From NCBI RefSeq assembly GCF_910589235.1, contig NC_060961.1, positions 3,805,001 to 3,869,000 on the forward strand: a stretch of 64,000 nt of DNA, written 5' to 3'. This document shows positions 56,956 through 64,000 of the stretch, in pieces (position 1 is the first letter of the stretch; every line of letters begins with the position of its first letter). The stretch comes from Vespa crabro. Its lineage: Eukaryota > Arthropoda > Insecta > Hymenoptera > Vespidae. The notes beneath the pieces are model-generated. The model ran no database searches. It saw nothing but the letters and a program-made list of their open reading frames with translations, and was not told the DNA's origin. The position numbers were made by a program, and so were the translations under genes.

Positions 56956-56989
56956 AGAAGGAGAGAAAAAGAGAGAGAGAGAGAGAGAA
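56956..56989. repeat. (GA)n tract
   Basis: GA run with AAAAA break, complementary to both flanking CT tracts. Confidence 0.94.
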
Positions 56990-57121
56990 TGGATAAAGAA
57001 AGAGAAGGAGTGAATAGAAAGAAACGGAGTAAAGAGAGAGCGAAATAATTAGCCATTCTGGTGCGCGGCGTTTCTAAAACACATGGTTTCCTTATAATCG
57101 TTACTCTTTTTCTCTTTCTCA

Positions 57122-57122
<1 letters not shown>

Positions 57123-57168
<46 letters not shown>
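57123..57168. repeat. (CT)n tract
   Basis: CT run with one TTT break. Confidence 0.96.
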
Positions 57169-57171
<3 letters not shown>

Positions 57172-58012
57172 TTTTATTCCTTCCTTCTCATTGTCTTTTC
57201 CTTTCTTTCCGTCTATTTCTGATGTGAAATTCGTATAATTGTATAGCGCAATTTCTAGAAACGTGAAGAAATTAATACGAGTCTTCCCTTTTTTCTATTC
57301 TTGTATTTCACAGTCTAAATTGTATTATCTGATCTTTATTTTAAGAGATAAAAATATCTTTTTTACGTATCTTCTGATAGAATGATTTTAAAATAAACCG
57401 AAAATAATGATCAATTTTAGTATTGTGCAGACTTGATATTGGATCTAGGTCTTTTAAGTATACAAACAAAGAAATTTTTTAAAGCTTTTAATTTGTAAAA
57501 AGATATTACCATTACGAAAGATTTATTGGGCAAGAAATGAAATTTAAATAGAAGAATGGTTTATTTCGGTAAAATTCCTATGTAATACATTTTGTTAGAC
57601 TGTTATTTTTGTTTACTTTGTTGTCCTTTATCGTACCTACATTGAAAAACGACATCTCTTTCTTGGTTTCCTCTTTTTCTCTCTCTCTCTCTCTCTCCAT
57701 CTCATTCCTATGTATAGAAGATATCTGGAATACGATAAAAGCGTTCGGGAACGCATCGCACGTAGCGTATCGTTCGTAGGTTCTACGAAGATCCGTCATA
57801 AATCATTCGTGATAACGGCAACCAGTTTCGGAACTTACAACCAGTGGCATACTTTCATTGTTAAAGTTCGCTTTTATGCGAATTAAACGAAAGTAACATC
57901 CAGCATAAAAACTTCGTAATATCATAATTTACTTTTTCGTCGAATTTAAATGCGATCATAATAGATGAGAATGAAGGAATCTTGTAAAATTCATTCCGTT
58001 TTCTTTTTCTTT

Positions 58013-58013
<1 letters not shown>

Positions 58014-58046
<33 letters not shown>
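58014..58046. repeat. (T)33 homopolymer
   Basis: Longest T-run in the window. The flanking 57170-58010 and 58050-58700 are A+T-rich with no gene seen. Confidence 0.95.
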
Positions 58047-58049
<3 letters not shown>

Positions 58050-58700
58050 GAGTAATATTCGAAAACTCGAATTCTTTCTTGGAAAAAAAAAATGTCTTTA
58101 ATCATACGAATATATATTCGATCGTTTAAATGAAGAAATGAAAAGTTAAAAAATCGGTGAAATATTATAACGATGAGTAAATTTGCAACTAAGCTAATGC
58201 GTTTTAGTTTTATCTTTTATTCGTCGAACTAGGAGAAGACTATTACGAAATATATAAAATAAAGACGATGTCAAGTTTCTAACAATAAGATATTCTTGTG
58301 AAATGAACGAGTATGGAGTAGTAACAGGCTTTTGTCATTCATAAACAAGCGACACTTTCCCAAGCGTACTTATCCGTTTGTATAGAGTTTGAGTTAGCGA
58401 ATAGCATGCTTGTCTATCTTTTATGCGTGCTCGCTGATTCGTATCTTGAAGATTTTTATTTTCCTATCTTTATTCGGAATTTCATCTAAAAGAGATTAAA
58501 CGTTTCGACTATAGTATTTTAATGGCCATGATTCCTTCAAAAGATGTTTCTTTCTTATTGCTTTTTTTCTTACTTTTTTTTTTTTCTTTTTTCTTTTTTT
58601 TTTGCATTGTGAACGATCGAAGAGGCAAAACATTATTTCTAATATTTTTACGTTAGCGCATGACGACGAAGAAAAATGGATGATGATCCATTATTCTTCC

Positions 58701-58729
58701 TTTTATTTATTTATTTATTTATTTATTTA
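58701..58729. repeat. (TTTA)n microsatellite
   Basis: About seven units. A shorter one of the same type lies at 11310-11330. Confidence 0.93.
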
Positions 58730-58968
58730 ATATCGTATGATAATGTCGTAGAATTTTATACTGAAAGTTATACACAAAATTTTACTTTGATCCAACAAAC
58801 TGAATAATTTTTTACAAGGGCGTCGATTAAAATTCGACACCAATCGATGTCGTCTCTCCATCGGTCTGTCTACATTCATTCCAATATTTCAAATATTTGT
58901 CAGGGATGATAATACGTTTGTAACAGTCGGACTGGCTTAAAGCGACGAACGGTACGAAATGCATTAAA

Positions 58969-59193
58969 ATGCACCAATTTCACCTCTATCGGATTATGAT
59001 CGTTCCGTGCGTAACGTGCGGAAATTTCCATCGGCATTTCGATATCCGGCCAAGCGAATTATTACCAAAAATTGGCGGAGATACGCTTACAACCGCGTTA
59101 GCCGTACCCCCTCCCCCCTCCCTATCCCTCTCGCTCCGTTCTATTTTGTGTGCGGTCTATCTCATGAAAATCTCGATCGTTGAGGTAGCTTAA
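58969..59193 (+). other. candidate small ORF, 74 codons, with G4 motif inside
   Basis: True ATG (TTAAAATGCA) opening MHQFHLYRIMIVPCVTCGNF, TAA... stop-bounded at 59191-59193 as TAG/TAA frame end, unidentified. The C-rich segment 59107-59128 (C5, C6, C3, C3 with loops T, T, TAT) gives a G-quadruplex motif on the minus strand and encodes the Pro/Ser part. Confidence 0.13.
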
Positions 59194-59229
59194 TAGAAAT
59201 GTAAGGGGCAGACGAGACTGAACGTAAAA

Positions 59230-59261
59230 GGAAGAAGAAGAAGAAGAAGAAGAAGAAGAAA
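59230..59261. repeat. (GAA)n array
   Basis: About ten GAA units. Confidence 0.95.
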
Positions 59262-60155
59262 AAGAATAAAAGAGGAAGAAGAAAATACATGTGAATATTT
59301 ACATGTTAAAATCTTATATGTCATAGTGTACAATAATGCATCTTTTAAAGAAAATAAGATAACCATAGCTGACGTTTCAAAATGTTATATCAAATAGAAG
59401 AATATAATGTTGATGAGAGCTCAACGAGAAAAGCAATGATAAAAAGGAAAAAGAGAAAGGATAAGAAGAGCGATGGACGACAAAATGAAAGTGAGAAGTA
59501 TAAATGAGCTTCGAAGAAAAACTATAATCCTTTATCATTTGTGTATAACGTTGCAGCGTCTACCGATATAGAAAAACTTTACTCAGCTCCACTTTTCCGT
59601 CGCCCTTTTCTTTTACTCGTCTTTCTATGTTCAGTTTTGCGTGTTAAGAGACGAAGGTAAAGAAAAATCTCCATGAGACTGACAATGAGACTACTTTACG
59701 TATATAATAGTATGTACCGTAACACGTGAGATCTATTTGAAAGGTAGATTGATGAAAAAAGAAAAACAAGAAAAAAAAAAAGAAAAAAGAAAAAAGAAAA
59801 GAAAAACAGTTCACATTCATAGTGAAATTTATAACACAATTTCGCAATTTTTCTTTTCATATTTAATGCTTTTTCATGTTCGACGATTATTTTGTTCGAT
59901 ATATCATCGATCATATTAACTTATTAAACAAATTATTAATTTGTAATAAGAAGAATACATTGAACATTGTTATAATTCATTAATAATTAATTTTGTACAT
60001 TTAATATAACAATTTGTATGCATTGTCGAAACGAATTGGCAAGTTGACTTATTGGTTAGTACGAAAAAAAGCATCGTAGATGGAAATATGACGAGAAAGA
60101 AATGAAAAGGGAAGAACGAAGGGAAAGGTTGAAAGGCGGAGAAGAAGGGATGTTG

Positions 60156-60197
60156 AGAAGAAGAAGAAGAAGAAGAAGAAAGAGAAAAAAGATAGAT

Positions 60198-60263
<66 letters not shown>
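60156..60263. repeat. (GAA)n-(GATA)n-(GA)n compound repeat
   Basis: GAA units to 60180, a GATAGATAGA link, then about 27 pure GA units. Confidence 0.96.
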
Positions 60264-60266
<3 letters not shown>

Positions 60267-60562
60267 GGATTTCATGGTAGGAGTGAGGAGGAGAAATCTT
60301 TTAAGAGACGCGACGCTTTAAGGACGTATTAAAAATGGCAGGCGGTGGAGAGGTCCAAGGTGCAGCTTGCAGTTTACTGTGGTATAAATTAGACTCGCTG
60401 TTCCAGCATAATCTGATATATTAACGAGTCAAACCTCGGTTCCTACGTTCTCTCTGTCTCCCTTTTCTTCTTCAACACTTCTTACACTCTTTCTTTCTCT
60501 CTCTTTATCTCTCTCGTACTTTCTTTTTGTTAGCTATGAGCACGAAGGAAAGATAAAAAAAA

Positions 60563-60579
60563 AGAGAGAGAGAAAGAGA

Positions 60580-60639
<60 letters not shown>
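60563..60639. repeat. (GA)n tract
   Basis: GAAAGA units then about 25 pure GA units. Confidence 0.96.
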
Positions 60640-60641
<2 letters not shown>

Positions 60642-60953
60642 AAGCCCGCGGGAAGTATCTCGTCGATTTTTACTTGCTTAGTATCTCGGTTATAGTCTCG
60701 CAGTTTTTACGGTCCGACGATCTCGGCAGGCTTAACGCCGTAATTGAAATTGTGGCCTTGCTTATCGGGCTGTCGTAACGCTGAGAAATGGATCTTTATT
60801 AGGGAGCCGCGTTGAAGTGCCCGGACGAACGGAAGAGAAGGAGAAGCCGAAGGTTTCTCGATCGAGAGAGGGAGGAAAAAGCCGAGAACGAGATGGAAAG
60901 AGGGATTAAGACCGCATCGAGTACGATCCATGGAAAACGAGCTTTCGAAAGAT
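60640..60953. other. CpG-rich island open on both strands
   Basis: Plus strand: a basic frame (CPDERKRRRSRRFLDRE). Minus strand: a true ATG near 60931 gives 74 codons (MDRTRCGLNPSFHLVLGFF). Neither is recognised; the island lies between GA and CT tracts and may be regulatory. Confidence 0.3.
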
Positions 60954-60959
60954 TCTCTT

Positions 60960-61006
<47 letters not shown>

Positions 61007-61040
61007 CTGTCTCTGTCTCTGTATCTCTCTTTTTCTTTAT
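60954..61040. repeat. (CT)n tract
   Basis: CT with TTT and CTGT breaks. Confidence 0.95.
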
Positions 61041-61439
61041 CTACCTCTCTCTGGCTTTCATTTAGAATTCTTGAATATCGTCACTAGGATAAACGATTTG
61101 GCATTGTATCCAATGAGTTTCAACTTGCTACGTTATATTCGTATAAAATATATTTTCCTTTTTTCTATTTATTTATCATAAATCTTATGACGTTTCATTC
61201 AATTTATACATACATACAACGAAGAAGTAATTGTTCAAATTGTTGAATGATATATTATTAATGTCGTATGTAAGTATATGAGAGATAAAATGTTTATTAT
61301 ATATTATCGCTTTCAACGAGTCAACGACAAGAAGACAATTTCTCTCGAATAACGGTTGGTAATAGTCGTTTGCTTTGTTTTCTCGGAATCGCTAGAAAAG
61401 CATAGAGATCAGCAGTAACGAAGATCAATATCAAAGTCG

Positions 61440-61762
61440 GTGGCCGTATTATCGACGAAGGAAGAGGAAAAGGAAGAGGAAAGGGAAAGGTTCGACGAGT
61501 CGCGAAATAGCTCAGTCCAGATAAAATCTTTCGTTAGCGTTATCCGCCGTTCAGATCAATGCGTTTCTACGGATGCAAGGGAGTTACTTCGGGCCCAGAA
61601 TATAACGAGAGAACTTTCGAGTTTCCTCGCATTGAACATTCTAGCATTGCTTTTGCCACGTATAAAATGCGTTCTAGGAATCGGTTCTCTTACGTATATA
61701 TGTATATGTTTCGAAGCATCTTCAAGTTGTGGAGATTTTACTGAAATGAAAATGAGAGTAAA

Positions 61763-61769
<7 letters not shown>
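61440..61769 (+). other. multi-frame open island, unidentified
   Basis: A plus frame (about 110 codons, GTG start, contains STDARELLRAQNITRELSSF and a hydrophobic segment) overlaps another plus frame (61559-61744) and a minus frame (61556-61813). The minus frame follows a strong pyrimidine-rich AG (61741), giving KSPQLEDASKHIHIY before GTAAGAG. Three frames open at once points to stop-poor DNA; any one might be an exon. Confidence 0.13.

Positions 61770-61797
<28 letters not shown>
61767..61797. repeat. (GA)n tract
   Basis: Pure GA, facing the (CT)n tract at 61871-61924. Confidence 0.95.
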
Positions 61798-61803
<6 letters not shown>

Positions 61804-61866
61804 CGCTTGTCACGAGGAAGTATTCGTTAACGTCGTTCCTCGTTCCTTTCGTGATTCAAAGGCCTT

Positions 61867-61870
<4 letters not shown>

Positions 61871-61920
<50 letters not shown>

Positions 61921-61924
61921 TTCT
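61871..61924. repeat. (CT)n tract
   Basis: Pure CT with one TTT break. Confidence 0.96.
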
Positions 61925-62861
61925 CCATTGCTCTTCTTTTTCCTCCTTCTCTCTGTCTATGACACTCTTTTTAAGTCTTTCTTCTATTTACATATGTATT
62001 CCCATACAAAGTGCATATCTTCGACGTCATCTTGCTAGCAGCCTTCCGCAAATAATGCGAGCCCGTTTCTCATATTTTTCATATCTCATCGTAGTTGTAT
62101 CGTCGTCAAAGATTTTCAAACACGAAGAAAAGAAATATCTTCTCTGCTCCGTTCCTACTATACTTCATATACGCTTATTATTTCTTTTTTTTTTTTTCTT
62201 TCATTCTTTCCTTTTCTTTTTTTTTTTTTGTTTTTTTTTTCCTTCAATAATATTATCTCGAGTTATACGAAATACCTTATTTCGTAATTGAATATTTTTC
62301 ATTTATCAGATTTGATATGTAAGTAACATGATCTGTCGCGAGAAAATTATTTATGTATCGTAATTTATCCATCATTACTTTTTATTTTTCGTGTTCTCTT
62401 GTTTTCTCTTTTTCTTATTCTTCTTCTTCTTTTTGTTCCGATTTTTTTCCTCTTCTCATTTTTAACTATCTTAAAGAAGACCGAAGATGTCAGAACGAGT
62501 GCATGAGATTTGCACTTGGACCTCCGTGCAGGTAGCAATCGGCTTATTTCCAATCGATTCGGTTCGCGGCTGAACCTTTCCCTTCTCTTCCTACTTCTCA
62601 TTTTCTTCTCCTGTTCTTCTTTCCCGTCCTTTCTCTTCGCGGTACGACCATCTACTCTCACACGTACCGTCCATCTTCCTCTTTCCTTCCACCTTTACTC
62701 TTTTCTCATCTTTTTTCCTTTTTTTTTTTTTCTTCTTCTTCTTCTTCTTCTACTTCTTCTCGCAGACCGATCTTTCGTCTCCGCTTCTTTTCTTCTTTCT
62801 CTATTTTTTTTTTCTTTCTTTCCTTCCTTCTTTTTGCTCTCTTTTTTTTTCTTGGCTTTCT

Positions 62862-62919
62862 TTCTTTTCTTTTCTTTTCTTGTCTTTTCTTTTCTTTTCT
62901 TTTCTTTTCTTTTCTTTTC
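62862..62919. repeat. (TTTTC)n pentanucleotide array
   Basis: About eleven TTTTC units with one TTGTC variant, inside a T/C-rich region from 62380. Confidence 0.94.
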
Positions 62920-62946
62920 CTTCGTCTTTTTCCAATCTCGGCACCG

Positions 62947-63204
62947 ATGAGATTAAGGGAATCGTGTATTAAGGACTATATCGAAAGAACGGTTCGGGAC
63001 GAGGTTGAGATCTTCACTCAAGATAGGATATTGAGGGAGGATGTGAACGCTGGGATAGACTACGAAAGTAGGTTAATTCGAGAATTCGCCATTCTACGCG
63101 AGTACATTTTTTTTCTTTTTCTTTTTCTTTTCTTTTTTTCTTTTTTTCTTTTTCTTTCTTTCTTTCTCTGTACATTCCTTATCGATCGCTTTTTGACACT
63201 TTAG
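62947..63204 (+). CDS. hypothetical ORF with charged helical N-terminal part
   Basis: A true ATG (CACCGATGAG) opens about 53 complex, strongly amphipathic codons (MRLRESCIKDYIERTVRDEV...) before the frame enters a Phe/Leu-coding T-rich tract (63107-63170) and stops at 63202-63204. Only 62947-63105 is a plausible coding segment. The (TTTTC)n array and a CGTCTTTTTCC tract lie upstream and could serve as a pyrimidine tract for an AG at 62951. No good 5' splice site was found. No family recognised. Confidence 0.18.
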   Translation: MRLRESCIKDYIERTVRDEVEIFTQDRILREDVNAGIDYESRLIREFAILREYIFFLFLFLFFFSFFLFLSFFLCTFLIDRFLTL

Positions 63205-63228
63205 GTAAAACTTTTTTAGAAGAAAAAA

Positions 63229-63260
63229 AAGAAGAAGAAGAAGAAGAAGAAGAAGAAGAA
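63229..63260. repeat. (GAA)n array
   Basis: About ten GAA units. Confidence 0.94.
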
Positions 63261-63517
63261 AACAAAATAATCAAAATATAGAGAGGATGTAACGGAGAAT
63301 GAAAGAAAACAAAAAAACAAAAAATGTTCACCTTCAGTAAGCATCGAGGGAGAAGAAAATCAAAAAAGGAAGAAAAAAGAAAAAAAGAAAAAAAAAGTAA
63401 AAAGAAATACCACAGAATCGACTTACTAATTCGAATACTTTCCATCCTATAACTGCGAGGCTCGATATTCGTATCCTAATTTTCTTCGTACGTGAGTGGA
63501 AAGACAAAAGAGCCATG

Positions 63518-63577
63518 AAAGAGACAGAGAGAGATAGAGAAAGAAAGTGAAAGAGAGAGAAAGAGAGAGAGAGAGAA
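63518..63577. repeat. (GA)n tract, interrupted
   Basis: GA with ACAG, GATAG and AAAG variants. A purer GA run follows at 63737-63782. Confidence 0.93.
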
Positions 63578-63737
63578 ATGTTTGCCTACGCGGCGAAATC
63601 GAAGAAAGTTCTCGAATGGGGTTTGCCAGAGTATTAGAGAGATACCGAAAGAGGAAAGAAGACCAAGCAAAACTATATAATACCGTCGTACATATATTTG
63701 TAGATAGTAATTGGACGTAGACAAGAAAAGAAAATGG

Positions 63738-63771
<34 letters not shown>

Positions 63772-64000
63772 AAGAGAAAGAGGAGATAGTAGACAGAAAT
63801 TCTCACGTGGGTTCGCGTGGGCGTGTTGAGTCCCTTCGAGGAGTTATTAGTATTCGATTAGAAGGGAAAAGAAAGAAAGAACGAACATTGGGGATCGGTA
63901 TCATGAGGCACGTACGATTTAGTCGAAGAGCGCGCTTCGTAAACGTTTCCTTCGTGACGAGATAAGAAGAAATCGAAGTCCTCGTATTCCAACGATAGAA

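Noticed and set aside
61501..61560. tRNA-like A box TAGCTCAGT
   Set aside because: No matching D-stem partner, no acceptor-stem complement to CGCGAAA, and the only B-box-like GTTCAGATC lacks the invariant A.

Overview
Kind of organism. Raw eukaryotic DNA, A+T-rich by eye (about two thirds), but with plentiful CpG (TCG/CGA-rich islands) and a very high density of simple repeats: dozens of (GA)n/(CT)n tracts, many (TA)n tracts, homopurine/homopyrimidine stretches, and long (TCG)n/(ACG)n and (GAAC)n arrays. Retained CpG in A+T-rich DNA plus this repeat spectrum fits an insect, most likely a hymenopteran (bee, wasp or ant). That is inference; nothing here is taxonomically diagnostic. No bacterial, organellar, viral or CRISPR feature was seen.

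Overall content. I recognise no protein family, rRNA, tRNA or transposase anywhere in the 64 kb. Most long open frames are repeats read as protein (runs of SLSLS, RERER, IYIYI, DDDD, TTTT, SSSS, FFFLF). The window is best read as a gene desert or the interior of one or more very long introns. Islands of 150-400 bp with higher G+C separate the repeats and are the only places where exons, promoters or conserved regulatory DNA could sit. All coding calls are low-confidence candidates. In TCGA-rich DNA stop codons are depleted on both strands, so protein-like open frames arise by chance, and several islands are open on both strands or in two frames at once.

Layout. 1-5.5 kb: T/A homopolymers, (TA)n, (GA)n, and an open segment ending in a good 5' splice site (3309-3455). 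5.5-10 kb: compound (ACG)/(TAC) array, GA tracts, and a cluster of non-B-DNA motifs (9458-9617). 10-16 kb: a small ORF (10226), a 12-bp-stem hairpin beside a TATA box (11168-11218), a putative minus-strand Inr+DPE promoter (14360), a (GAAC)n array and an (ACG)n array. 16-25 kb: a two-frame island (16796-17215), a 28-nt microexon candidate with an excellent 3' splice site (18666-18693), a 22-bp perfect palindrome (19815-19836), the longest pure GA tract (19955-20022), an ATG-containing exon candidate (20745-20873) and a 119-codon ORF (24064-24423). 25-33 kb: a second (GAAC)n array followed by a short exon candidate (27226-27280), a ~205-bp (TCG)n array, a compound GA/ACAG tract and a 3 x 13-bp tandem repeat. 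33-47 kb: mostly repeats; the CpG-rich islands at 40.5 and 41.4 kb (small ORFs, octamer, hairpins, paired CCAAT boxes); a 71-bp-period duplication inside a long polypyrimidine tract. 47-64 kb: a 57-nt microexon candidate with a near-ideal 5' splice site (49392-49448), a C13-led G-quadruplex motif, a signal-peptide-like exon candidate (55957-56088), a T33 homopolymer, paired GA/CT tracts, and a charged ORF (62947-63204).

How the parts work together. No operon-like or pathway logic can be inferred. If real, the exon candidates fall on both strands and would belong to more than one transcript, or to a host gene with nested genes. RNA-seq or comparison with a related species would decide nearly every coding question.
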